Source: a virus
Length of the DNA: 26,373 nucleotides
Direction: 5' to 3' (one strand)
IMG/VR virus record: IMGVR_UViG_3300017709_000022
Coordinates: 1-26,373 of that record
This document shows positions 12,034 through 20,132 of the stretch, piece by piece. The notes under the pieces are model-generated. The model ran no database searches. It had not been told where the DNA came from and saw nothing but the letters and a program-made list of their open reading frames with translations. Positions within the stretch are counted from its first letter, which is position 1, and each line of letters begins with the position of its first letter. A program made the position numbers and the translations under genes.

Positions 12034-13676
12034 TCGACGAGAACGTAGATACCATTCTCAGAAAGGCTGATTCGCTTGAGAGTGAACTTAATGCTTTCAA
12101 GTCTCACTGGGATCTGACCGCTAAGTATTTTAAGCCTCAGCTTGATATATTTACGCAAACTCCCCAGTCGCCTGACGTTACCGGATTCTCTGGCCTGTAT
12201 GACACTACCGGCATTGAGAGTCTGGATACCTACTCCAACGGCATGATTGCCGAGGTGTTTTCGTCAAATGAGAAATGGATGATCTACACGCCCCAGGATG
12301 ACCACGAGGTCGATGATGCGGGCCGTAAGTGGTATAACAAATGTTCTGAGCTAGCCTTAACTGCTCTCGGTCGCAGTAACTTCTACCAGTCAATCAAGCC
12401 GGTCGTCACCGATATGGGATGTGGCGGCACTGGATCACTGTATGTTGAGCGAGGAAACAAGAAGCTGCTCAAGTTTTGTTATGACCGTTTAGGCACATTT
12501 GCTATTGAGAAGGATGGCGAGGGAGATATTCGCACTGAATACCGGTGGCTGACTATGACTGCTTCTGAGATGGCAGATAAGTTTGGCGAGGACAATCTAG
12601 GCAAGAAGGCCAAGGCATCATTAAATGACATGAAGAAGGGTGGTGAGAAGACTCACTTCACTGTGATCCATGCTTGCTTCCCTCGCAACAAGAACGGGAT
12701 CGAAGCCAAGAACAAGCCATTCGCCAGTATTTACGTCTGCAAAGAAGACAGAATGATTTTAGAAGAAGGTGGATATGATTACTATCCATTCGCTTCACCA
12801 AGAGCTGAAATCTGGAATGATTACAACTACGGTCTAGCTCCAGCTTCAAAGGCGCTACCTGCAATGAGAGAGCTAAACAAGCTCCGTAGAGATGTGCATG
12901 AAGGCGTAGCTCTACAGGTCAAACCACCTTGGCTAGTGCCATCAGACTCAGTAGATGAGATCTCAACACGACCTAATGGCGTGACAGTCTTTGATGAGCG
13001 TAACGGGATGAAGCCCGAGCAGATGAGACTCTACAACGACATTAACGCCGGCATGGTATTGATGGAAAACGTCACAGAGCAGGTCCGTGGATTCTTCCAT
13101 GCTCAGCTATTTGAGGCCGTAGCTCAGAAGGATAAGCAGATGACGGCCAGAGAGGTTGCCAGTATTGAGAACGCTGCTCTTCGTCGCTTCCTACCTAATT
13201 TCAACCAGATCACTACAGAGCTAACACCAATCTTCCAGAACGTGTTCCTGCTACTGTTTAATGAAGGAGCATTCCCAGACCCACCTGAGTCTGTAAAGCT
13301 TTACCCTGATGGCCCAATGAATGCCGGTATCGTGCCGCTTCCAAAGGTTGAGTTCACCTCGCGCATTGCTCTAGCGATTCGGATGATCGAAAACAACGCT
13401 ATTGACCGCACTATTGAGCGGATTATGCCAATGATTCAGATCGCTCCAGAGCTTGCCGACAACTTTGACCTTGACCAGATGCTTAGAGATAGCGCCCGCA
13501 ATGACGGTATTTCAGAGGATGTCATCAAGAATCTTCAACAGGTAATCGAACAGCGCGAGGCCCGCGCAGCAGAGATGGCTCAACAGCAGCAGATGATGAT
13601 GGCTCAACAAGCTGCCAGCGCTGCCAAGGACGCTAGCCAGGTCGATCCTGAGAAGCTTCAAGGCATGATGCAATAA
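12030..13676 (+). CDS. Portal / head-to-tail connector protein
   Basis: The product is 548 aa, the size of T7-type connectors (T7 gp8 536 aa) and of the Pfam head-tail connector family. The region around residues 335-450 shows the family's characteristic pattern: MLMENVTEQVRGFFHAQLFEA ... MTAREVASIENAALRRFLPNFNQITTELTPIFQNVFLLLF, followed by the FPDPPE loop and the C-terminal helices EIQIAP/ELADNFDLDQMLRDSARNDG. The end is Gln- and Ala-rich (MAQQQQMMMAQQAA). It forms the dodecameric ring through which DNA enters and leaves the head, and binds terminase. Its start overlaps the proline-rich gene and its stop overlaps the next gene. Confidence 0.92.
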   Translation: MIDENVDTILRKADSLESELNAFKSHWDLTAKYFKPQLDIFTQTPQSPDVTGFSGLYDTTGIESLDTYSNGMIAEVFSSNEKWMIYTPQDDHEVDDAGRKWYNKCSELALTALGRSNFYQSIKPVVTDMGCGGTGSLYVERGNKKLLKFCYDRLGTFAIEKDGEGDIRTEYRWLTMTASEMADKFGEDNLGKKAKASLNDMKKGGEKTHFTVIHACFPRNKNGIEAKNKPFASIYVCKEDRMILEEGGYDYYPFASPRAEIWNDYNYGLAPASKALPAMRELNKLRRDVHEGVALQVKPPWLVPSDSVDEISTRPNGVTVFDERNGMKPEQMRLYNDINAGMVLMENVTEQVRGFFHAQLFEAVAQKDKQMTAREVASIENAALRRFLPNFNQITTELTPIFQNVFLLLFNEGAFPDPPESVKLYPDGPMNAGIVPLPKVEFTSRIALAIRMIENNAIDRTIERIMPMIQIAPELADNFDLDQMLRDSARNDGISEDVIKNLQQVIEQREARAAEMAQQQQMMMAQQAASAAKDASQVDPEKLQGMMQ

Positions 13677-13894
13677 TGGACAGACATACACATAACGGGA
13701 AGGTTGTTAAGACTCTCCTGTCTACCACAGAAGGGGACGCGCTGTTGGAATGGATGAAAGTAAAATTTCAGTTCGACCAGCCGGTGTTCAAAGCAGAAGA
13801 CGACTACAACGAGACATCCGCAAAATTACGAGAAGGTGGCCGTCACGTAATCATAGAACTAGAGAACCTAAAACCAAGAAACCCAGATGATTGA
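13676..13894 (+). CDS. Bbp19-like small virion-module protein
   Basis: The product is 72 aa. LLSTTEGDALLEWMKVKFQFDQPVF, then YNETSAKLREGGRHVIIELENL, resembles the small family around Bordetella phage BPP-1 Bbp19 found next to portal genes of BPP-1-like phages: an 'f.te.G..vL.wl' start and a 'REG.r.v...i' helix. The function is unknown. The start overlaps the portal stop (TAATGG) and the stop overlaps the next gene, so it is translationally coupled. This family call is by pattern only. Confidence 0.55.
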   Translation: MDRHTHNGKVVKTLLSTTEGDALLEWMKVKFQFDQPVFKAEDDYNETSAKLREGGRHVIIELENLKPRNPDD

Positions 13895-14234
13895 TCCAAG
13901 ACTATTTAAACTAGTTGGCGACAAGTTCATTCGACAGACCGACATGAAAGAGATCGCCACGCTTGTAGCCGGCGAGGTTACAGGTCTTCACCACAAGCAG
14001 GAGAAGTTCCGAGAGACTCTAGAAAATCTAATAGGTGACGCATCACCAGTAGAGGTTGAGGTTTCTATTAAGCAACCTAAGACAAAACGGTCTAAAAAGG
14101 ATGCTCCGGCAGAATATTTCACTAAACGCATGGGCGGGAAGTCAGCTCAGGTAGTTGAGTGGAGACGCGAGAACTGGAGCGCGAAGCAGTTCAAGGACGA
14201 ATATGGCGATCTATTTACAGAAGAGAATCTATGA
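13887..14234 (+). CDS. Unknown structural-module protein, 115 aa
   Basis: The product is 115 aa. The N-terminal half is helical (IDPRLFKLVGDKFIRQTDMKEIATLVAGE, with TGLHHKQEKF), the middle is a basic linker (KQPKTKRSKKDAPAEYFTKR), and the C-terminal part (VVEWRRENWSAKQFKDEYGDLF) could be a capsid-assembly or DNA contact. It overlaps both neighbours. No family is recognised. Its place between portal and scaffold suggests a head-assembly role. Confidence 0.5.
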   Translation: MIDPRLFKLVGDKFIRQTDMKEIATLVAGEVTGLHHKQEKFRETLENLIGDASPVEVEVSIKQPKTKRSKKDAPAEYFTKRMGGKSAQVVEWRRENWSAKQFKDEYGDLFTEENL

Positions 14235-15169
14235 GACAATACGAATTGATTAGAAACGAAGAAGGAGGAGATGCTGGCGGCGGTGCTGCCGTAGCTGACC
14301 CTACAGAAGAATACGGCTCAGACCCATCAACCCCGCCAACCTTTGACGCATCAGGAATGTTTGATGCAGATGGTAGGTTTCAAGAGATTGGAGACCGGTT
14401 TAAGAACGACAGCGTCGATGCTGACTACATTAACCGCAACTTCAAAGGCAAGAGTCCTTCCGATCTGGCCAAGATGCTAAAGGATAACCAGACGGCAGCG
14501 CGAGCAAAGTCAGTCAGTTACCCAGGAGCAGACGCCAGCGATGAGGATTGGAGTCGATTCCGTGAAGCTGCCGGTGTGCCAGAGAGCGCAGATCAAGTCA
14601 TGCCGGAAGACTTTGAAAGCTTCCAGAACGCTACTGGATGGACTGAAGAGGTGGCAACTCCAGTAGTTGATGCCCTGATCCAATCAGGAGCGCCAGGACC
14701 AGCAATCACTGCCGGACTAGCGGCTGTTCAAAAAGCAGCAGCAGCACAAGCCGAACAATGGCAGGCAGAGGCCCAAGAGCGACGAGAAGCCGGTAAACAG
14801 CAGCTTCTAGAGGCATTTGGAACAGAAACCGATGCTCGCATTAATGGAGCGACTGTTGCAGCCGAAAAGCTCGGCATCCAAGCTGGACTTAGTCAAGAGC
14901 AGATTGAAGGCGTCAAGCAGGTAGTGTCTCAGATTGATAGCCCAGAGCTTACTAGGATGTTTGCGCATCTAAGTGATGCAATCTCAGAGGCTTCCTACCG
15001 AGGGCCAGGTCAGACAGCTAAGGTCGATGACTTCCGAGGACCAGCCGAAACAGCTCAGGCAATCATGGAAGATAGTCAGCACCCAATGCACGCCAAGTTT
15101 ATGGCCGGCGACGATGCTGTTCACAAACACGTTGACACTTTGCTAGCAAAAGCGAGAGATATTGCTTAA
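14231..15169 (+). CDS. Scaffolding protein
   Basis: From ATG 14231, just overlapping the upstream stop, the product is 312 aa; the longer frame from 14159 would overlap the neighbour by 76 nt. The protein is acidic, has low-complexity N-terminal segments (EEGGDAGGGAAVADPTEEYG), a Pro/Asp-rich motif (GVPESADQVMPEDFE) and a long predicted helix rich in Ala, Gln and Glu (AAVQKAAAAQAEQWQAEAQERREAGKQQLLEAF). Acidic, helical, Ala/Gln-rich proteins between portal and capsid genes are internal scaffolds of procapsids. A terminator follows directly, separating it from the capsid gene. Confidence 0.8.
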   Translation: MRQYELIRNEEGGDAGGGAAVADPTEEYGSDPSTPPTFDASGMFDADGRFQEIGDRFKNDSVDADYINRNFKGKSPSDLAKMLKDNQTAARAKSVSYPGADASDEDWSRFREAAGVPESADQVMPEDFESFQNATGWTEEVATPVVDALIQSGAPGPAITAGLAAVQKAAAAQAEQWQAEAQERREAGKQQLLEAFGTETDARINGATVAAEKLGIQAGLSQEQIEGVKQVVSQIDSPELTRMFAHLSDAISEASYRGPGQTAKVDDFRGPAETAQAIMEDSQHPMHAKFMAGDDAVHKHVDTLLAKARDIA

Positions 15170-15208
15170 CAAATTTCTAGGTGGTCTCTCTCTTCCCATC
15201 TAGCACCG

Positions 15209-15248
15209 AGCCTCCTCCTCTTAGTCATGTCAGAGGGGGAGGCTTTTT
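15209..15248 (+). terminator. Terminator between scaffold and capsid
   Basis: A 13-bp stem (AGCCTCCTCCTCT / AGAGGGGGAGGCT, one G-U pair) with a 10-nt loop, then a T5 run ending at 15248. It would reduce read-through from the scaffold into the capsid gene. Confidence 0.85.
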
Positions 15249-15250
15249 GT

Positions 15251-15279
15251 TTGACTAAATTGATATTTTAGCTTAGAAG
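15251..15279 (+). promoter_or_regulatory. Candidate promoter for the major capsid gene
   Basis: TTGACT (15251-15256), a 17-nt spacer and TAGAAG (15274-15279; 4 of 6 matches). It starts right after the terminator's T-run. Predicted start is near 15286, giving a capsid leader of about 168 nt. A 7-codon frame (ATG 15287-TAG) begins at the predicted start. Confidence 0.5.
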
Positions 15280-15453
15280 GCTATCCATGACAGCTTACCT
15301 AGCTTGCTAGACCTGTCTATACAGCCCCAATTTGGCCGCCCTACATACGCCCCTCGCATGGCCTACCAGCATTAGCTGCCCCAATTTTAGAGGTTTCCGT
15401 TCACAGACAGCGGCTTTCGTGAACCAAAACAAAAACCTAAACCTTAAAATATT
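15280..15453 (+). promoter_or_regulatory. Structured 5' leader of the capsid gene
   Basis: This stretch of about 174 nt has no gene. It contains a direct repeat GCCCCAATTT (15333-15342 and 15378-15387), a small hairpin CTAGC/GCTAG, and GTTCAC (15399-15404) pairing with GTGAAC (15419-15424) just before an A-rich run that leads to ATG 15454. No Shine-Dalgarno sequence precedes the ATG; the A-rich leader may serve ribosome binding through S1. Confidence 0.45.
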
Positions 15454-16374
15454 ATGCCAGTTAGTCCAACACTCGCGCTGATCGATCAGTATCAGCCTAA
15501 ATTTGAAAGTCAGTGGCGTCGTCTTGCCCAGCAGGTCGATAGCCGTCTTAGCGGCGCTGTTAGCGTCAACTCCAACTGCACCGGTGAGGTAAACTACCGA
15601 GACCAGATTAAGCCTATTGACGTTTCGTCACTTGGCACTCCTAGTCAAAACCGCATTGCTGCAACCGCAATTTCTCAAATTGAAACCCAGAAGCGCGCAA
15701 ACTACCCTGAGAAGTTCCAGGCAGTTAAGCACTTTGACGAGTTTGACGAGGTGTGGCTTGCAGAGCAGTCGAAGCCCACATCACAGACCTTCCTTGAGTT
15801 TAAGGCAGGATTTAACCGCAAGATGGATGATCTTATCATTGCCGCTGCTACCGGAACTGCAAAGACCGGTAACAATGGCGCTGTAAGCACAACTCTTCCA
15901 ACCGGCCAAGTTATCTCTGTCGATACTGGAGGATCTGGATCTGGAATGAACCTCGCAAAAATCCTTGATGCTAAGCAGCTCATGGAAGAAAACGAGGTAT
16001 TTGGCCAAGACATTGACGGTGATGACGCTTACCTTGTCCTTAACGCCAAAGCCCTTCGCGGTCTTTATGATGAAGCTAAGATTACTTCTAGTGATTACGC
16101 CGGCGAACTCCAAGCTCTCTATAACGGAGAGATTGATCAGTTCCTTGGTTTCAACTTTGTCCGCACCGAGCGCCTTGCAGTCGCATCCAATGTTCGCACT
16201 TGCTTTGCTTTTGTGAAGTCAGGTATCGCACTTGATATTTGGCAGAATCCTAAGTTCAAGCTTAGCGAGCGTAACGACTTCAATGACGCCGCCCAGCTTC
16301 GCGGAACTGCCGCAGCAGGAGCCACTCGCCTTGAGGAAGTCAAGGTTGTAGAGATTCCTTGCGACGAGTCCTAG
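15454..16374 (+). CDS. Major capsid protein
   Basis: The product is 306 aa. It follows the scaffold, has its own terminator-promoter unit upstream and a terminator downstream, and reads as a capsid of HK97-fold type: N-terminal ALIDQYQPKFESQWRRLAQQVDSRL, a central FLEFKAGFNRKMDDLIIAAATGTAKTG, an acidic ridge segment DAKQLMEENEVFG, and a C-terminal RTERLAVASNVRTCFAFVKSGIALDIWQNPKFKLSERNDFNDAAQLRGTAAAGATRLEEVKVVEI, typical of the shell's P-domain end. Codon use is regular and rich in GCT/CTT. Its expression level should exceed all neighbours, which would explain the isolated transcription unit. ATG 15454 has an A/T-rich leader with no clear ribosome-binding site. Confidence 0.88.
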   Translation: MPVSPTLALIDQYQPKFESQWRRLAQQVDSRLSGAVSVNSNCTGEVNYRDQIKPIDVSSLGTPSQNRIAATAISQIETQKRANYPEKFQAVKHFDEFDEVWLAEQSKPTSQTFLEFKAGFNRKMDDLIIAAATGTAKTGNNGAVSTTLPTGQVISVDTGGSGSGMNLAKILDAKQLMEENEVFGQDIDGDDAYLVLNAKALRGLYDEAKITSSDYAGELQALYNGEIDQFLGFNFVRTERLAVASNVRTCFAFVKSGIALDIWQNPKFKLSERNDFNDAAQLRGTAAAGATRLEEVKVVEIPCDES

Positions 16375-16395
16375 TCCATAGCAACAACCAACAAG

Positions 16396-16435
16396 GGTCC
16401 GTCTGTCTTTCGGGGCGGGCGGGCCTTTCCTTTTT
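16396..16435 (+). terminator. Terminator after the capsid gene, abutting the tail gene start
   Basis: GGTCCGTCTG (16396-16405) pairs with CGGGCGGGCC (16416-16425), including three G-U pairs, across a 10-nt loop; TTTCCTTTTT follows and ends exactly at ATG 16436. It could reduce transcription of tail genes relative to capsid. Confidence 0.65.
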
Positions 16436-17056
16436 ATGAGCAAGATCATTACTGACATCGACATCGCCAACCAAGCGCTTGGCTATTTGGGAGAGCAGAC
16501 AATTGCAACAATGTCTGAAAACACCAAGGAGGCACGGCAGGTCTCGCTCCACTTTGACCAGACGCTCCGTGAGATCATGGAGAAACACAGGTGGTCAGTA
16601 GGCCGAAAAAGAACTAGAATGACGCTATTCGGCGCAACACCAGATTTCGGGTGGTCTTACGCTCACATTATCCCAGAAGACTGCCTTAGGGTCTTAGATT
16701 TGTTTGAGCTTTCAGAAGAGACGCCCACACCAAACCCAGTTCCTATTCGCAAGTTTGAAAAGGAGCCTGGGCTTATCCTTAGCAACATTAAGCATTGCGG
16801 CCTAGTCTACATCAAAGAGGTAATCTCATCAGATCTATCACCACTTCTTGTTAAAGCTCTAGCAATCAAGCTGGCATCAAAGCTAGCAATTCCCCTCGGT
16901 GAGTCCAGACTGGCCGGCGATCTATCTAATATGGCCGACAATGCCATCAAAGACGCATGGCTGAGCGACGCAAGACAGTCACGATCAGGAGAAAACTCTG
17001 ATTTCCTCCAAAGATCTGAAGAAAACCACGCCGAAAGCGGAAGATACAATGCCTGA
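16436..17056 (+). CDS. Tail tubular protein A (T7 gp11-like)
   Basis: The product is 206 aa, the normal size of this family (T7 gp11 196 aa). IDIANQALGYLGEQTIATMSENTKEARQVSLHFDQTLREIMEKHRWSVGRKR is the conserved opening ('iNqaL..lGe.. i .l.e.s..a..c...y....re.lL..hpW..a'). A later YIKEVISSDLSPLLVKALAIKLASKLAIPL is also typical. It makes the ring under the portal that connects the tail. The start abuts the T-tract of a terminator and has no ribosome-binding site. Confidence 0.85.
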   Translation: MSKIITDIDIANQALGYLGEQTIATMSENTKEARQVSLHFDQTLREIMEKHRWSVGRKRTRMTLFGATPDFGWSYAHIIPEDCLRVLDLFELSEETPTPNPVPIRKFEKEPGLILSNIKHCGLVYIKEVISSDLSPLLVKALAIKLASKLAIPLGESRLAGDLSNMADNAIKDAWLSDARQSRSGENSDFLQRSEENHAESGRYNA

Positions 17057-19742
17057 GTTTTTGCAGTCTAACTTTAATGGTGAGTGGTCTCCGCTCATGC
17101 TTGGCCGTGTAGAGCTGTCACGATACGCTACATCGCTAAGAACGATGGAGAACTTTGCCCCGACCATACCTGGCGGCGCGAGAAAGCGACCTGGCACTGA
17201 ATACATTGGCGAAGTCAGAGACTCATCAAAGAAAACACGGCTTGAAAGCTTCACGTTTTCTAATGAGCAATCTTATTTGCTAGAATTTAGCGATATAAAG
17301 TTACGGTTCTGGAGAAACGGGGTGTTATTAGGCGATATTAAAACAACTCCCTACACTGAGAATGAGGTGTTTAGCCTAAGAATGACATCAACAAACGACA
17401 TTGTCTATATTGCCTCGCCTAATCATGCTCCCTACAAGCTAACCAGAACATCTGACACTACGTTTGATTTTGCAGCGCTTGAGTTTGAGAACCAGCCGTT
17501 TGAAGACGAAAACCTTACAGATGTCACTATAAGCGCGTCTGCGGCAACAGGCACAGGTATAACCTTAACGTCTTCCAGTAATTTGTTTACTGACGACATG
17601 GATGATGGCGATGGAAGCACGTTTAAAATTTCTCACTATGTGCCAAGAACTGTATTAGAAAGCTCTATTAATGAATCTAAAGTAGAAAAAATAAGCGCAA
17701 ACGAATTTGATAATCAAACTAGCTATCAACCAAATGATGAAGTTTGGTTTGAAGTTAATTCAACAGTTTTTTATTACACCTGTCATACAGCATACACTGG
17801 AGGAGCTTCTACAGAAACAAATCCTATTAATTTAAATGGTTATTTTTCTACTGGTGTAGTTGCAGAAATTTTAGGGACAACTTCCGATGTAATGAAATTT
17901 TACATTGAAGGAGAGTGGTCGTTCAGGACAGAAGGTAACTGGGATGGAGAATGGGGTATTCAAGAGTCTGATGATGGGCTTCTTAACAATTGGATAACTA
18001 GATTCTCAATGGCGTCTTACAATGGTTCTGATAACTACGTCCGAGAGGGTGATGAGTCGGCCAATCCAGTTTGGCTTCGTGTTGTATTATTTAATACTGC
18101 TAGCGGAACAAACCATAGAGTTACGTGGACAACTGCGGATGTTGAAAAATCAGGAGAAGTTACAGTTACTGGTTACACTTCTCCGACACAAGTCACTGCT
18201 AATGTAAGCACAACTAGGCCACTTTATTCTACGGCAGCAACTAAACACTGGTCAGAAAATGAGTGGAATTATAGAAAAGGGTTTCCAAGTCAGGTGTTCT
18301 TTAAAAACAACCGGCTTTGTTTTGCTTCTACTAAGGCAGACAACCAAGCTATTTGGGGAAGCGAGGTAGATAAATGGGATAACTTTAAGCGTGGCATACA
18401 AGAAGACTCGCAGCCATTTAAAGACGTTCTAAGGACCGGCAACCAAGATCCGATACAATGGGTATCTGAGCAGTCAAAGACGCTTCTGGGGCTATCCTCG
18501 CAGATAAGAAACCTAACCGGTGAAGACGGGTCATCTATTCTAGCGCCAGGCAAAAACAGCTCGGCAAGACAAGCCGGTCGCGGCGCTGCTGACCTTGAGC
18601 CTGTAGAGGTTGATGACTTTACATTCTACGTCCAGCTAGGAGGCAGGATTATCAGAGGTCTCACAAACGATTATGAGCGTGGCGTTTACGCTGCTGCTGA
18701 TATGACTAGAGAGGCTGAACACGTAACTAGAGGTGGCGTCAAGCAAATGGCGTTTCAGCTAAACCGTGTTTCTACGCTCTACGCCGTCACAGGAGAGGGT
18801 ATCGCTGCTTGCCTAGTGTTTGATCCAGAAGTGGAGAAAATGGGATGGTATCGCCTTAAAACGCAAGGAGGGACAATTGAGTCAGTTGCTATCCTTCCGG
18901 CTACCGGAGAAGAAGACGAAGTCTACTTTGTAGTCAAGAGAACCATCAACGGAAGCACCAAGCGCTACATTGAGAGGCTAAAAAACGATCAGATCAGAAT
19001 TCAAGATGACGGCCTACAGGACGATATGTTCTATGTCGATTGCGGCACTACGATTACCGGAGCTAATATTTCTACAAATTCCACAACTAATGTTACTACA
19101 ATTGCTGGATCGACTCACCTAGAAGGTAAAGAAATACAGATTCTTTTAGACGGGGACTATTTTGGCAAGAAAACAGTAAGCAGCGGGTCTGTTACGATAC
19201 CTACTATTACTAATGATGATTTCAATAACGCATCTTCATACAAAGTAGGGGATCGCGTAAGGTTTTTGTCTAGCGGAACCTTTACTTACTTTGTTTGTGT
19301 TCTTGCATACACTGGAGGTGATTCTACGCAAACTAATCCGGCATTAGCGGTGGATTCAAATTCAAATCCATACTTTGCTGCTAGCAAGGCAACTTGTGGC
19401 TTACCTATTGAAGCTAAGCTGTGGCCAATGCCGTTAGAGGGCATTACAGCGTCAGGAACGACCTCTGGAGACAAGAAGCGAGTCAAAGAGATTACGATTG
19501 ACGTTATGAACTCACTAGGAATCCAGACAAAAGACTCACCGGATGACACTAAGGAGCCTACAGATCTTACTCCAAGACAGTCTGATGCAGACCTTGGATC
19601 ATCGCCGGCACTCTATAGCGGCAAGCTTGAAGTCAGAAATACTTTGCCAAGATCGTTTGATGGTAATGTTTTTTATCAATCAGATATTCCTTTTGGCGTA
19701 TTTATCCGTAACATCATTACTAAATGGGAGAAGACCAGCTAA
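17049..19742 (+). CDS. Tail tubular protein B (T7 gp12-like) with CBM-like repeats
   Basis: The product is 897 aa, longer than T7 gp12 (794 aa). The N-terminus (QSNFNGEWSPLMLGRVELSRYATSLRTMENFAPTIPGGARKRPGTEYIGEV) and SFTFSNEQSYLLEFSDIKLRFWRNG are characteristic of this beta-propeller nozzle protein, as is QVFFKNNRLCFASTKADNQAIWGSEVDKWDNF. Two related insertions (about residues 220-262 and 725-767) carry SY..ND.V ... YY..CH.AYTGG.ST.TNP, like CBM5/12 sugar-binding repeats, and their DNA is richer in A/T than flanks. It forms the tail nozzle and may touch host polysaccharide. It overlaps both neighbouring genes. Confidence 0.85.
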   Translation: MPEFLQSNFNGEWSPLMLGRVELSRYATSLRTMENFAPTIPGGARKRPGTEYIGEVRDSSKKTRLESFTFSNEQSYLLEFSDIKLRFWRNGVLLGDIKTTPYTENEVFSLRMTSTNDIVYIASPNHAPYKLTRTSDTTFDFAALEFENQPFEDENLTDVTISASAATGTGITLTSSSNLFTDDMDDGDGSTFKISHYVPRTVLESSINESKVEKISANEFDNQTSYQPNDEVWFEVNSTVFYYTCHTAYTGGASTETNPINLNGYFSTGVVAEILGTTSDVMKFYIEGEWSFRTEGNWDGEWGIQESDDGLLNNWITRFSMASYNGSDNYVREGDESANPVWLRVVLFNTASGTNHRVTWTTADVEKSGEVTVTGYTSPTQVTANVSTTRPLYSTAATKHWSENEWNYRKGFPSQVFFKNNRLCFASTKADNQAIWGSEVDKWDNFKRGIQEDSQPFKDVLRTGNQDPIQWVSEQSKTLLGLSSQIRNLTGEDGSSILAPGKNSSARQAGRGAADLEPVEVDDFTFYVQLGGRIIRGLTNDYERGVYAAADMTREAEHVTRGGVKQMAFQLNRVSTLYAVTGEGIAACLVFDPEVEKMGWYRLKTQGGTIESVAILPATGEEDEVYFVVKRTINGSTKRYIERLKNDQIRIQDDGLQDDMFYVDCGTTITGANISTNSTTNVTTIAGSTHLEGKEIQILLDGDYFGKKTVSSGSVTIPTITNDDFNNASSYKVGDRVRFLSSGTFTYFVCVLAYTGGDSTQTNPALAVDSNSNPYFAASKATCGLPIEAKLWPMPLEGITASGTTSGDKKRVKEITIDVMNSLGIQTKDSPDDTKEPTDLTPRQSDADLGSSPALYSGKLEVRNTLPRSFDGNVFYQSDIPFGVFIRNIITKWEKTS

Positions 19743-20128
19743 CCTTGAAACCTTATTTTCCAGAACATTATCCATTGCTTTGCCAATGGTGGGACTCACA
19801 CGGCTCTCTGAGGGCTAGTAGGTCTGATTTGGAGTCTGGTATAGGATTGTTGGCAGAAAGCGATTCTAGGCCCGTTGGAGCGTGTTTCTTGTATGTTACA
19901 GGAGCGCTTGGGTTTATTGAGGCTATGGTTATTAGCCCTGACTCAACTGTGTCCAAGTCTAGAAAGATTGCTGACACTTTATTTAAGGAGTTACAAAAGA
20001 TAGCCAAGGCAGAAGGCGTCAACAAGCTAATCGCTTTTGTTCAGTCTAAAGGCATGGTCAGGGAGTGTTCTCGCTCAGGTTTTACACAAGTCGGGCCACC
20101 TATGGCGCAAATGGTTCAAACAATATAA
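19724..20128 (+). CDS. GNAT-like N-acetyltransferase in the tail module
   Basis: The product is 134 aa. Features of a GNAT domain are visible: strand PVGACFLYVTGALGFIEAMVISPDSTVSKSRKIADTLFKELQKIAKAEGVNKLIAFVQSKGMVRECSRSGFTQVG, that is, the beta4 strand IEAMVISPD, the helix of the acetyl-CoA site with a nonstandard S-x-S-R-K-I, then the FvqskgmvRec.rsGF end. The usual Q/RxxGxG/A motif is not clear. Such proteins are common between the tail tubular B and internal virion protein genes of podoviruses, with an unknown substrate. Its start lies 19 nt inside the preceding gene. Confidence 0.7.
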   Translation: MGEDQLTLKPYFPEHYPLLCQWWDSHGSLRASRSDLESGIGLLAESDSRPVGACFLYVTGALGFIEAMVISPDSTVSKSRKIADTLFKELQKIAKAEGVNKLIAFVQSKGMVRECSRSGFTQVGPPMAQMVQTI

Positions 20129-20132
20129 AGAA

